64,000 nucleotides of DNA from Rotaria socialis (GCA_905331475.1 CAJNYU010003023.1:140346-204345); one strand, 5' to 3'; positions 25,842 to 39,120 are shown, counted from the stretch's first letter. The notes: a model not told the origin generated them from the letters alone. Numbers and translations: made by a program.

Positions 25842-28800
25842 TACTTGTTTCTATTTCTATAGTTTGCACTTTACTTGCACTTGATCAAGAAATTCTCACG
25901 ATGGCTCTTATTTCAACATTTAGCATAACGAAAGGTAGATGGCTAAGATTAATTTTATTAAATTGAATTTATTAAAAAATGATATATCTAGGTGAACGTG
26001 TAATAAGTTTAAAGAATTTCGATCAAGCTAATGATTGTCGAGATGCTCTTGCTAAAGCATTGTATGAACGTTTATTTTCATGGATTGTTAAACAAATCAA
26101 TACACTTTTACAGCCCAATCGAAGGTAATTTTATTTTTATGTGAAATAAAAATTCGAAACGTTTTATTTTCTTCAATGAAATAGACATAATCAAACTGAT
26201 AATAATATTTATCGTACATGCTCAATCTTAGATATGTCAGGCTTTGAAAATTTTCAAGTTAATAGCTTCGAACAATTGTGTATCAATGTTGCAAATGAAC
26301 ATCTTCAGTATTATTTTAATGAGCATATTTTTCTACAAGAAGAACAAGATTATCGAACAGAAAATGTATCATCGGATAAAGTTGAATTTCAAAATAATGA
26401 AGATTTAATTGATTTATTCATGGGCGTAAGTTGGATTATATTCGTTATTTTTTCCCTCAAAATCAAATTCTTCTAGACATTGGGCATATTTGCATTACTT
26501 GATGAAGAATCTCGTTTTCCAAAAGCAAACGATGAATCATTGGTACAAAAATTTCACATTCATTGCAAAAATCATGTAAGATATATAAGACCACGAGGCA
26601 ATGAAACAGCTTTTGGAATTCATCATTATGCTGGAAAAGTACGAAAAAATAAAAAAATAAATAATGTTTAATGTGCCATGTTTCCTATGGTTTGTCTAGG
26701 TTGTGTATGATGCTCGAGGATTTTTAGAAAAAAATCGAGATAATCTTAGCGCAAATCTAATCGAATGCATGGAAAAGAGTGGCATTGAATTAATTAGCTA
26801 TTTGTTTACTATTAATGATGACACAAGTAGTACACCTGATACTGTGTTATCATCTTCGTAAGTACAGACTCTTTGGTCTTAGAGCAATGTTGAATGCTTG
26901 TACATAAATTGTCTTTGCATAAAAAAAATTCTGTTCTCATAAAAATATTTTTAAAGAGACAAAATTAGACTATCCGGAAATAATCTTTATCAATTCGAAT
27001 TATTCTAAATTCACCATTTAGAATGATGACTAGACCGAAAACAAATTCATTTTATCCAACTCGTCCCCCAAAATCTTATGATACCGATCAAACAAAAGAA
27101 AATTTAAGTCAAAAAGCAGCTAAATCTCTTCGACAAGAATCGTATGCTGTTGTTTTTTTTTATATTGAAATTGTTTTTTCTATGATGATTTTATTTAGGC
27201 GACCATTGAAAGCTAATACAGTTCAAAAAGAACGATTTAGTCAGCATACTGTTGCCGTTCATTTTAAAGTAACTATTTTTAAAATTTGAACAATTAAAAT
27301 AGTTTCGTTTCGTAGAATTCTCTTGCTGAATTACTCGATAAAATGAAGGATGCTGAACCATCTTTTGTAAGGTATGTAGGTCATTGTGTAAACAGGATTT
27401 GTAGATGCGTGGTAGGAACGGTGAGGAAGGGTTTTTTTTGTTCTTCTTCCTTTCTCTCTTCTCTCTCTCTCTCTCTCTCTCTATTATCGTTGTCCAGTCG
27501 GTTAGATTATTCAACATTCTCTTTAAATTCTTTTCTATTTATTCTCATTTTACCTTCGTTCGTGACAATGATGGTATTGTAGAGTTTTGACAATGAAAAC
27601 CTAATTAACCAATTCATCTATGAAGGTAGACGTATTCATTTAGTATATTGTTTAGAATAACAAAAGATAGATTTATGGTTTCGATCTTTATTTCATATTC
27701 ATTGAATGTTTTTGATTTAAGAGAAAAATAAGACAATTTTATTTTCAAGTATCTATCATCGAACATAAGATGAATATTTACGTATATTATTTTTCAGTTA
27801 TCGAATATTTACTATTCGTTACGCGTGTGATTAATTAACATGATTATATTGACCGTAGAAGGATTTAATTCGTTTGTGTGTATTTTCTTTTTCTTTCCCG
27901 TGTTTTGTCCATATTGCGTGCCTAAATTTTGATCAGTTTACTGTTCGACGAACGTTTGTTTGTTTGTTTCGCGAAAGATAAAGAGTCAGGTAGAGTAATT
28001 TATTTTGTTTTTTTCCCCGTATTTATCTATCGATTAGTCGCAATCGTTGAGTAATTGATTAACTATAGCAGAATTATTGACATTTCGTATATTGTTCGGT
28101 TCGTTTCTAATTGTATGTTAAATGTCAAATTTGAATTTGTTTGCATCGAAACCGAATCTGAAAAACATTATTTTACCCATCGATCAAATTCTAGTTGAAC
28201 AAAAAGAATCGAATGATTCCTGGCAAGATCTATCAGATGTAACATCGACATTACTATCGGACAATCAAATTGATTATGTATCGTCTGCGTCCAGTGAAAA
28301 AAATGCAAATAGTTGGGGAACAATTCATGATTATACGATTCGACCAAAATCTTGTTGTTTTCAGAGTGAACAAACTGACTATTGTCGACTAGACCGAAAT
28401 GGTCAATGGCTTCTCTTAGCACGTCGAAATCTTGTTCATAATAAAACAAATCAAGCGATGACATCTGATAGTGACAAACATTTATCGAATGATTCGTTTT
28501 CAGAACCCATCGAACAAACATTTCCTGATTCATGTGAAAGTTTAATGGTTTCGATCGATTTTCATGTACCAACAGATGAATTAATTGCAGATAATTATGA
28601 TTTACATGGAAAAAATATGGTTAATTGGAGAGAGAAAAAACGACAATTAGAAAATATATCGTCTGATAGAAAAAATGACTTCACCGCGTAAATATTCTAT
28701 ATTTTCATTTTGCATCAAAGTATTATATTCGAATATTTCGACTTAACTGACCATCGGGAAAGATTGCACGATAAGGATTAGTATTTCTCGGCTGCGCTCG

Positions 28801-31800
28801 TAGTACATTTCGTTAATTAACCACAATCTACATGTCCATCGGACTTTAATTTCATCTTAATAGTCAGATTGTTGAACATAAATATATGTTTGCGAACTGA
28901 GTATTGTTAATAATTTATTTAAATTTGTCTTCATAGATGTATTAAACCCAACCACGCTAAAGTAGCGAATCAATTTGACGAAGAATTAGTTCAAGAACAA
29001 TTGCGTTACAACGGTATACTTGAAATATCTTATATAAGAAATCAAGGTTGGCCAGTTCGCTTTACATTTGAAGAATTTTTCCTGCGGTATGTGCTTAATT
29101 TTGATTTTCTAAAAACAAATCAACAAATATGCCCTTTTTGTTTTTCATTAGATATAAATTCGTAGCCTATCCTCAGAGTAGTCCAATAAGAATCAATACG
29201 ATAACATGTGAAAAAATTCTCAAAGATTTATCTTTAACTGATTATATTATTGGAAAAACAAAAGTAAAACAATAAATAACTATTTTATATTTTATGAATT
29301 TTTGTTGTATTAAATTTGTTAGGTCTTTTTAAAGCTCGAACATTTCGAAAAATTAAATCAATGTTATGAACAGTATATTTCAAATATAATTAAATGTCAA
29401 AAAGTAATTAAAGGGTTTCTAGTACGCAGAACTCTTTTACGTAAAGCTAAACATTTTGCTAATGAACGTCATAGTCTACTGAGTCAAGCACATTCAAGCG
29501 GTAAACGAACACTAGAAAAACTTGTATCTTTACCAAAAGTAAATATTTTCCTTTGCGTGTTTTCTTAAAAGAACTAAAACAAAATACGTTGTTTAGGTTT
29601 CACCTAAATATATTAAACAGATATCATCAAAAATGGATGATAAACCTCGTCGTGCCGGCCATTTTATTAAGAAAAAATCAAAAGATAAGAAAAAACTCTC
29701 ATCCAATGATCCTCCTTTACTGAACGAACAAGAGCATGATGATATGCTTAAAGTAGCTAAAGTAATTGGATTTGTTCTTTTTGCTTTCTCATATTTGAAA
29801 ATCCTGTTACCCATGAAATTATTTTTGTAGAAATTACAATTACTTGACAAAGATGAAATCAAACAATTGCATGGTGCTGAACATCGAATAACTTCACCTT
29901 CAAATCAATCATTAAAACAGCAAGTATCCGATGACTACAAATCATCTTTAGAAGGTTTATCTGAACGTGAAACTCGTACACTTGGTCCCGATGAATTTAC
30001 ACCAACAGTTAGTAAACAAACTCATCATGATCATTATCCCATGGGAACCAATGTTAAATCGGGACAAGGATTACCAAATACAACATTTACATTAGAAGCT
30101 CCAGTAAAAGCTCATGATGGTGTCAAGACGTCGATGATTCCGAATATTCATGGTGCACCAGGAATTAGTTTGACAACAGCTGAACAATTAATGCGACAAA
30201 CGAAAGTTTCTGGAACAGGTGGAGATTTATTTATGACTGGTAAAATATTCCTGATAGCGAGACCGAGAAAAAGTGTTTGATTGTTTTGTTGTTGTTGTTG
30301 TTGTAGATTGGTCACTTGGACAAGATGAAAAGCAACCAATAAAAGCCACACGTTCAAAATCAGAACCAAGAAATTTACTAAATGCAATACACGATGAAGA
30401 TGTTTTGTGCGAACAAAAACGTTTAATGATTAGAAAAATTCTTATGTTACAAAGACAAAAATTTAAAGACAGCCAAGCACGTAAAGCACGTAAAAGTAAT
30501 GAATTCGAAAATTCCATATACAGCTTTGCGAATGCAAATCAATCATCTAAACTGGAAGATGAAAAACCGCTATTTGAAGAGTAAATTGTTACAATATTTT
30601 TGAAGAGATATATTCAATGAAAACATTTGACTGTTCGTTCTATTTAGAGATGATTTAGAGTGTTGGGATGCAGCTAGGACAATGAATGTTCAAGAAGCAT
30701 ATGAAACTACAGTTCATTGCTATCGTTTATCAATGCGTTTGTTAAAAATTGCTACCTATGTTGTACTCAATATTGGTATACTAGTAACGGCACTTGTTAG
30801 TAAAGGAGCTTTATTACTTATGACAAATTCAGTGGCTAAAGTGCAAGAGGTAAAAAAAGCCAAAGAATAGAATGTTGCCATCGATTGTCTCATTTTATAA
30901 GCAATCTACGTGTTCATTTTCTATTTCAGACACCTTATCAAGAACGTTGGGTATGGATGTTATTAATAGCGGTATGTGCTCCGTATTTATTTACATTTTT
31001 CGACAGTCTGGGTAAATGTCTATTCGGTAATAAACCATGGCCAACAGTGAAAATTTTTACCATTGTAAGTTTTTCATGTTCACAGTTATTTGTTTTTGAA
31101 TTTAATTTCCATACATTGTAAATAGGTGTTTTTAATCGAAACTCTGCATAGTTTTGGTATAGCAATATTTGTTTTTCATATATTACCTAAATTAGATGCA
31201 GCAAGAAGTTTACTCATCATGAATGCTGTTTGTCTTGTACCTGCTTTTTTAAAATTATTTTTGACAAAATCAAATTCATCAATTGTTCAACGAAGCCTTT
31301 TATTTTTAATGGATTTTTTTGCATTTGTTATGCAATGTTCGTGTGTTGGAATTGCCTTAGCATCCCAATTTTTAAAAAACGATGGACCCATTACAATTCA
31401 AACAACGCTATCATCATTGTTCTTGCCCACAAGTACATATTCTATACCATCGAATCGACATAAACGTCAGGATGATTTCATCGGCCCGAATCTTGACTTC
31501 TCTGGTGCTGATCTCAGTGGAAATAGTGAAAATATGCTATTCACAACACCTGCTAGTAATATGAGTTCGATAGATCAAAATCTACAAACTATTTTAGCTG
31601 GTTTTCACATTGAATGGGAATTACCTGTGGCTTTAATACTTGTTTCACTTAGTTGGTAAGTTATTCACTACAGAACGAAAGATAAAACGCAATCATAGAC
31701 ACTAAATAGATTTACTCTCTGGGCAGATAGTCATTCAAGAATAATTTTATTTTTAGGTGGGAGAACTTTGTTGATCGTGATATTAAAATTGGTGGTCGCA

Positions 31801-34800
31801 CATTGGTGCATATGAAATTATTGAAAGAAAATATTGTTGCAACACGACCTAAAACATCAATCATAATGACATGTTGGAAAATTATTGTTACTGTTTTGTT
31901 TGCCTATATATTTCATCAAGGTATATTCAATACGTCGGTTATTTTTCCAATGAGCAGCAATAATGAACAATTAGAAGATCCATTACCAAAATTATCTCTA
32001 GGACAAAATTCTTGGGCAGCATTGGATTTCGATCAACAGCCGCCACAAGGAATGTTTCCGATGTTACCACCACGTGAACGTCGGTCTATTGATAATGCAT
32101 CGGCATATTTAAGACGAATGAAAAGACAATTTGAAAATGATTTACCAACAAATTTTGTTTACGACGATGAAGCATTAAATGCTATGCCTGGTGGAGGAGC
32201 CGAAGGAGCGAGTCCTAATGGAGGAAGTGAAGCACAAAATCCAAAAGATCGTTGGATTATTTATTTAACTCCAATGATATTAAAAATTCTTGCAGATGTA
32301 TTATGCTTTTATATGGCTCGTTTAGCATGTAAACTTTGTATGCAACGAATATGTTTTGCTCTACCGATAACATTAGTTACGCCATTAGCATTAACAATAT
32401 TACTTGTTATGTGTTCAGTTGCACCGGAATCAACTGTTTTCATTCAAAACTTTCTTTTTTGGAGTTGTTATGCTGATTATGCAAAAGAATCATTTAAATG
32501 GCAAGTTATCTGTGGTTTATTTCTATGGTGGCTATCGGAATTATGGATCGGTGGACATATTTGGTTTGGTAAAAAGCAACGTTTAGCATTTACAGAACGG
32601 TAAAAAGAAGTAGTGTGATAACATTTTTCTTGAAAAAGTCTTTATTTCGATTAGTTTATTTGTTTCACCACGTTATTGTGCAACCTTACTTGAACAATCG
32701 TTAATGATGAACAGACGACGAAACGAACGCGATGAATTATTAGGTGGTATCTATGATGAAATGAGTACAACCAATGGCGAATCCGAATTCGATGAGCAAA
32801 GTATTGAAGAATTATCAATGGAAAAAAAATTAAGTGCCGATGTACATACGAAAATATATTCATGCGCAACAATGTGGCATGAAACTGAAACGGAAATGTT
32901 ACAATTATTAAAATCAATTATGAGGTTTGTTTTGTTCAAAGTTTTAAATCGGCAGAAAATCTCCTTGTCGTTTTTAATATTCTAGATTGGACAGTGACCA
33001 ATGTGCACGTCGAACAGCTCGAAATTATTTACATCTAAAAGATCTTGATTACTACGAATATGAAGGTCATATATTTTTTGATGATGCTACAGAAGAAGAT
33101 GATAATAATGAACAAGTACCCAATAAATTTGTCCAACAATTACTTGGCGTTGTTGATCGTGCTGCTACGTATGTGTTTTCCTCTCTCTCTCTCTCTAGTT
33201 CTCTTTTTAATTGAATTTGAAAATATTTATATTAGAGCGATTCATCAATGTCCAATGAAAATTCCTCCACCCTATAAAACTCCAACACCCTATGGTGGTC
33301 GATTAACATGGATACTACCAGGTGGAAATTTTCTTATTGCGCATATAAAAGATAAAACCAAAATACGACATAAAAAACGCTGGAGTCAAGTAAGTGATCA
33401 GCGTATTTTCTGCTTCACTTTTTGTATTTTTTCCAATAAATTTTCAGGTTATGTACATGTACTATTTACTTGGCTATCGTTTATTTGGTGATTTAAATAT
33501 CATAGAAAAGTTATACAAAAGAAAACGAAAGAAGAATTCATCTAAAAATAAATCGAAATTATTTAAAGGTTTTGGTAATTTATTGAATAATATGGATAAT
33601 AAAAAACGTATACAAGTAATGTCTTGCTAAAAAATGCATTCGTGTAAACATACAATTTTTCTATGTATATCTATAGATGGAAAATACATATTTATTAGCA
33701 CTTGATGGCGATGTTGATTTTCATCCTGAAGCTGTACGTTTACTTGTCGATCGTATGAAAAAAAATAAAAAAGTCGGAGCTGCTTGTGGACGTATTCATC
33801 CAATTGGAAGTGGTAAGAAAATTATTGTTTTTAAACTTTATATTTGCTATGCTTAACTAAACTAAGGTCCTGTTGTTTGGTATCAAAAATTTGAATATGC
33901 TATTGGTCATTGGCTTCAAAAAGCTGCCGAACATATTCTAGGTTGTGTGGTAAGTGAAGACTTTAGTTTTTCTTGATGAATTAAAAATCAATCACCTTCG
34001 GTTTTGTTTTTGTAGATGTGTAGTCCAGGTTGTTTTAGTCTTTTTCGTGGTTCAGCATTAATGGACGATCATGTTCTTCGTACATATTGTACGAAATCAG
34101 TTGAAGCTCGACACTATGTACAATATGATCAAGGTATCTGTTTTGTTTTTTTGTTATAAAGTAATCATTGTAACGCTGTTTACAATAGGGGAAGATCGTT
34201 GGTTATGTACACTTTTATTACAAGAAGGATATCGTGTTGAATATTGTGCTGCATCGGATGCTCTTACCTATGCACCAGAATCATTTCATGTTAGTTTTTC
34301 TTTCGTTTGTTTAGAAAAATCCAATTTTTACTCTTTTACGTTATAGGAATTTTTTAATCAGCGTCGAAGATGGGTACCATCAACTATTGCAAATATTATG
34401 GATTTTCTAGCTGATTATAAAAGAATTGTAATTATTAATGATAGCATATCATATTTATACATAATCTACCAATTGTTCTTAATGGTTTCAACGGTTCTTG
34501 GTCCAGCAACAGTACTTCTGATGATTATCGGTGCATTCAATGCTTGTTTTGGTATGTTTTCGACTCTTTTCCATTCGTCGTTGATATTTAAAACAGAAAC
34601 TTCATTCCATCTGATAGGTACAAGTCTTTGGCAATCGATGTATATGTCTGTGTTGCCTGCATTCTTCTATCTGCTGCTATGTTTTCATACAACAACTGAT
34701 TTTCAAATTCGTGCGGCCGCATTTTTCTCGGCTGTCTATGCTATAATTATGATGTCAGTTATTGTTGGTACCACCATTCAAATAGCAGAAGATTCTTGGA

Positions 34801-36882
34801 CATCTCCGAATGCTGTGTTTTTAATGTTACTATTTTCTATATTCTTTATTGCTGCTTGTATGCATCCACAAGAATTTTGGTGTATTGTACCTGGTCTATT
34901 ATATTTCTTATGCATACCCAGTGGATATTTATTTTTACTCATCTATTCACTTTGTAATCTTAATATAGTATCATGGGGTACGAGAGAAGCACCGAAAAAA
35001 GTGAAAAAAAATCAAACCAAAGAAGAAATTGAACGTGCAAGAATGCAAGAATTATCACAAGTGAAGCAAAAATCAGCTGGCTTTTTTAATCAAGTAAGAA
35101 TCAATGAAATAAGAGAATTGATATTTTATTTTTATTTTTATTGAAGGTATTTGCAAATTTTAACTTTAAAAAATATGATCAACGAGTACGATCGTATGCA
35201 CGTAAATGGCTTGGTCTTGAACAATCAGGTCTCAATGGTATCTTATTGAAACAAATTTTAGGCGCTGTTGAACGAATGGAAAAAGTAATATAAACAAATT
35301 TATATTTGTTTTTGTGAAATGAAAAAACGATACTTTTCAGTATAAATTTGATGAAGAAATGGAAGCCGTAGCAACGACAGGTCTCTATCCACCAACAAAT
35401 AAACCACCAACAGGCTCTGAAATCGATGCTAAATATAGTCTAATGCAATTAGCAGCTCATACTAGTTCTCCTCAAACAACAGGTGTACCTACTAATCGTG
35501 CTAGTTATCCACAAATAGATCCTCAGCAACAATTAGTTTATCGTGGACTCAACAATGCACGCAGTACACCCTATGGACAAGTTATGTCTTATGCTGGTGT
35601 TTCTCGACCATTCGAATCTCCACAAGTTATTAAACGCGATGAATTAGGTATTCTTCCATTGAACACTAATTGATATTGATTCGATCACATATTTTTTCGT
35701 TCTTTAGTTAATCCTGCATGGATATTTCATGAATCGTTACTTGACTCGGAAGTTGTTATGCTTGATCCACGTGAAGTGAAATTTTTTCAACAATTAATTG
35801 AACGTTATCTATATCCATTAGTCGAAGATAAAGATCATCAAAAGAAAATCGTTCGTGATCTTAAATCATTACGTAACAATGGTTGTTTCATATTCTTTAT
35901 GATCAATACTCTATGGCTTGTTATTATATTTTCATTTCAACTCGTCTCCGAACGTATACGTGATTATATGTTTATACCAATAAAACGTTTACATAATGAA
36001 CCCTTACGTTTTGAGCCGCTTGGTTTTGGATTTTTAGTGTTTTTTGCAACTATTTTACTTGTACAATTTGTTTCTATGTTATGGCATCGTTATGGAACAT
36101 TATTACATTTATTAGCCTCAACAGATTTGAAAGTGGGTCAAAGAGGCAGTGGAAAAAGTGGTCGTGGTCATCGACGTGGTGATTTTACAGCAGATAATGT
36201 TGAAGATGCTGTTGAACAAGTGAAAGTTTTACAACGATTGAAAGGTTTCGATGAAGAAGATCTACCTGAACCTGATTACGATATCAATGATGATGATATG
36301 CAAGCAACAGAACCTGATCTATCAACAACAGGACTTGTCTATCGTGGTCAGGGACCAAGATATATGAAGAATTCTGCTTGTACATCACAACAATGGAGTG
36401 AAATAGCTAAAGTAAATGATATGCAACGAAATTTGGATACAACTGATCATAGTGAAATAAGTCAAATGTAAGAATATATGACATTGTATATATGTTTAAT
36501 TTTGACATCACATTAAATATTTATTTTTAGGGCTGGTTATATCTCGGGTTCAGTTAAAACATATGGAACGAGTTATGATGCAATAAAACGGCGACAAATA
36601 TCGAATAAACGTCATCTATATAATAAATCTCTTGATCATGTATTTAAATCGCGTTATCACGCATTGACACAACAACAACAACAACAACCAAATAAAAATG
36701 CACGCGGTAAATTAAGCGATGTCTTTCAACAAAATCAATTAGTTCTACCAAAAAACAGACGTACACCAAGTGCATTAACAGTACGTGATAGCGTTGCCGC
36801 TGCTAATAATAATAATCAACAACCAGCAATTTCAAAAAAGCATCGAAGAAAGTCTAAAGATCGACATTTAGAACATTTGTAG
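24404..36882 (+). CDS. Myosin motor-chitin synthase fusion
   Basis: Membrane enzyme making chitin from UDP-GlcNAc, with an N-terminal myosin head, as in mollusc shell chitin synthases. About 30 exons join with short introns. Motor: P-loop GESGAGKTES (24815-24900), switch I NSSRFGK (about 25074), switch II DMSGFE (26231; Ile is usual where Met stands), PSFVR|CIKPNH split by a large intron, and an IQ-like helix ([19 protein letters not shown], about 29395). A charged linker (about 29600-30660) follows, then an N-terminal block of membrane helices (30700-32560). The GT2 core has CATMWHET (32863), LDGDVDF (about 33703), GEDRW (34190) and QRRRW (34361). More helices and [10 protein letters not shown] (about 34970) come next, with a basic, Gln-rich tail ending at 36882. 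All catalytic motifs are intact. Rotifers need chitin for jaws and other cuticular parts. The start is the first ATG after an acceptor at 24394; an upstream non-coding exon is likely. Confidence 0.93.
25810..25838. repeat. (TA)n microsatellite in an intron
   Basis: About 14 uninterrupted TA units inside an intron of the motor domain. A pyrimidine (TC)n tract of similar length lies at 27463-27482 in the large intron of the same gene. Confidence 0.9.
27583..28121 (+). promoter_or_regulatory. Putative internal promoter region in the large intron
   Basis: The region upstream of the candidate alternative first exon has no coding signal. Nearly all other introns in this gene are 45-180 nt, so this excess intronic sequence needs an explanation, and a second promoter is the simplest. 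No clear TATA box was identified; the assignment rests on position only. Confidence 0.3.
28122..28687 (+). CDS. Candidate alternative first exon of the chitin synthase gene
   Basis: Within the 1,565-nt intron 27372-28936, an ATG at 28122 opens 188 codons on the same strand as the host gene. The frame meets a stop only after a donor (ACCGC|GTAAATATT) at 28688. The split codon there holds two bases (GC), the same phase as the normal upstream exon (27371, AG). Joined to the acceptor at 28937 it therefore continues in frame into [13 protein letters not shown] and on to the chitin synthase. The encoded segment is hydrophilic and Ser/Asp/Asn-rich ([40 protein letters not shown]), with no signal peptide or known domain. 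The product would lack P-loop, switch I and switch II, leaving the end of the head, the IQ region and the enzyme. Alternatives are an independent nested gene or a cassette exon. Confidence 0.6.
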
Positions 36883-37000
36883 TTTTTGTGTTTCTCTTTT
36901 GTCTTTTTTCCTCCTTGTTTGTTTTTGAATAATATACTGGTAAAATCAGCTAAACGATACTAATCTATCTTGATGGTGTGGATATGAAAAGGAGGGAGGG

Positions 37001-38215
37001 GATCGTTCTCGATCACTTTTTTCAACTTTGCTTCCCGAAAATCGACATGGACGATTTTTTGCCTGAGATACCCACAGGTATCATCGAAAACAAAATTTGC
37101 TTTTCCACGAGCCAAAGTCAGGTGTAATTGTAGATTTAAGGGCAATGATTAGGAATATCCTAATTAGAAGTATCAAAGCTACTTTGCTTCTAAAGTAGCC
37201 GAGACCACTCGATGGACACTATTTTTCATTGTTGGGACTGTTATACAACAGCATTTGTTTATAAATTAAGTAGAAAATATATTTATTAACTGAAAATGTT
37301 GAGTTCTTGAAAAATATTAGAAAAGTTAAGACTACTAATAAGTTCAATAAAATTGCTGTGTAGGGGATCACAGCTACGATTATATATGAAATCTTGAAAT
37401 CAACTGATATGTAATCCATCTTGCAGAGCTTAATCAACTGTGCATACAGTAAAAAAATTATGGATTTCCGCTCTTTCTTTCCATTTAAAATTTTATGTAA
37501 AATTTTACCCCTTTGCAACGATTCACACATTTTTTGAAGCGAATTTGTGAGTCGAAAGAAAGAACGAAGATCCATATTTTTGTACTGTGTGTACAGTTCA
37601 TTAAGGTGTACAATATGAACTATTTATCTGTTGATTTCATTATCTTATACATGTGTATTTTAGTGGCGGTGTTCCCATACAGCAATCTTCTAGAAATTAA
37701 TCGTGTTCTCAACTTTTCTATTATTTTTGAGATCTTCAGTCAATAGAGCTTGAAAAACTGCACTTATGATCACAATCCGACGCTGTGGCAAGACTTTCTT
37801 CATTATCTAGGTAGTCAAATATGATGAGCAGGGTTCATATTTTGCCCCGGAATCCCTGTATTTTTGCCATTCGTAAGATTTTTTCGATGTAAAAAGTGCA
37901 GATTCGAAGAGTACTAAAAATTATGAGTTAGAGGAAATTATTTTGCACCCAATGCCATCGTGTGGTTATTCGATGAGGGTCCAAATAACGAAAAATAGGA
38001 TCAAACGAATGGTCTCGGCTACTTTGGAAGCAATTGACACTTCTAATTAGGATATTCATAATCAGTACCCTTAAATCTACAATTACATCTGGCTTTGGCT
38101 CGTGGAAAAGCAAATTTTGTTTTCGATGATACCTGTGGGTATCGCAGGCAAAAGCTCGCCCGTGTCGATTTTCGGGAAACAAAGTTGAAAAAAGTGATCG
38201 AGAACGATCTCTGAT
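37001..38215. repeat. 1.2-kb imperfect palindrome made from gene fragments
   Basis: The outer arms (37001-37215 and 38006-38210) are inverted copies; both encode LNLQLHL-x-LARGKANFVFDD and related residues, on opposite strands. Inner arms (about 37285-37530 and 37545-37745) meet at a tight centre (CGATTCACACA ... TTTGTGAGTCG near 37540). They encode diverged versions of one peptide: MDYISVDFKISYIIVAVIPY on the minus strand and MNYLSVDFIILYMCILVAVF on the plus strand. The hydrophobic run on the minus strand (PYTAILLNLLVVLTFLIFF) looks like a first membrane helix of a peptide-receptor-type GPCR, but this is weak. An unmatched segment of about 240 nt (37746-37985) sits in the right half. Confidence 0.75.
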
Positions 38216-38250
38216 TTATAACTGATAGAAATAATAAAAATCTGAGGGGG

Positions 38251-38701
38251 TGTAACGCCTTGATGAGGATCAGAGACGTAACTGATAAAAAATGCCAGGT
38301 GTCACAGTGTGGGTAATGGCAGAATGACAGCAATGGAAATTAAATAGTATTGAATATTGGATGAAGATCCAATAATTTATTCAATGAACGGAAATAATTG
38401 AGAATAAGAAGAATTCCACAAGCAAGCATCTGACACGAGTTGGAACAATTGTAAGGGACAATCGAGTTAGATTGATAGTAAGGAGCAACCCGAATGATGA
38501 GCGAAAGGTATTGAAAAAATAAGCATAGGTATATCTCAGTGAAGATAGAGAGATATGAAGAAGCTTGAAGAAAAAAAGAGAAGAATAAAAATAATGAGTT
38601 AACAATATTAGTCGCGAAAAGAAATAGGAAAAAAAGAAAGGGAAGCTAGAAAAGTAACAAACGGGCACTAAGATAACACCAGTGACGCTTGTGCCATCAC
38701 A
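38251..38701 (+). mobile_element. Solo-LTR-like unit
   Basis: About 450 nt begin TGTAACGCC and end ATCACA (TG...CA ends). GAGGGG directly follows the right end (38702-38707), and the same GAGGGG precedes the left end at 38244-38249, one base off the TG, consistent with a short target-site duplication. No retroelement coding sequence lies next to it, so it would be a solo LTR. It starts about 40 nt after the palindrome ends. Confidence 0.5.
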
Positions 38702-38801
38702 GAGGGGCCGCAAAATGGCCTTATCCGCCCTCCTCCTTTTAAAAAAACGTTGAAAATGACTTCATAGGATAAAATATAATTTTCAAATTCTTGGACTAAG
38801 A

Positions 38802-39120
38802 TGAGAACGTTATTATATATCGAATTGATCTCAACAGATTATACATCAGCGTTGAAAACTGATATAAAATATTGTCTTTCCAATATGAGGACAGGTTTCC
38901 AGAAACCATAAAATTCAATAAATTTGTTGTACAGTGTAACAGGACCTTTTTCACCAGGCTTGAAAATAAGAACAGTATGAGATATCGAAATGATCTCAAC
39001 GGATCCTAAATTAGAATTGAAAATTGATATAATTTATGCTCTTTCGAAGATGAGGACAGGTTCACAAGGGATTTTCAGAAGCCTTAAAATTCAATAAAAA
39101 TTGCAGTACTGTGTAAAATG
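38802..39120. repeat. Tandem duplication, about 170-nt period
   Basis: Two diverged copies share GATCTCAACRGAT, TTGAAAAYTGATATAA, ATGAGGACAGGTT and AAAATTCAATAAA in the same order. Copy one is about 38802-38939 and copy two about 38969-39117. There is no coding function. Confidence 0.7.

Noticed and set aside
28168-28572. Minus-strand frame of 134 residues opposite the alternative exon
   Set aside because: Complement of the plus-strand open exon, with no splice context or motif.
32651-32939. Minus-strand frames opposite the CATMWHET exon
   Set aside because: Reverse-complement shadows of an acidic coding exon.
34071-34346. Short plus-strand frame over the chitin synthase GT2 exons
   Set aside because: Runs through an intron in the wrong phase; the spliced frame carries the conserved motifs.
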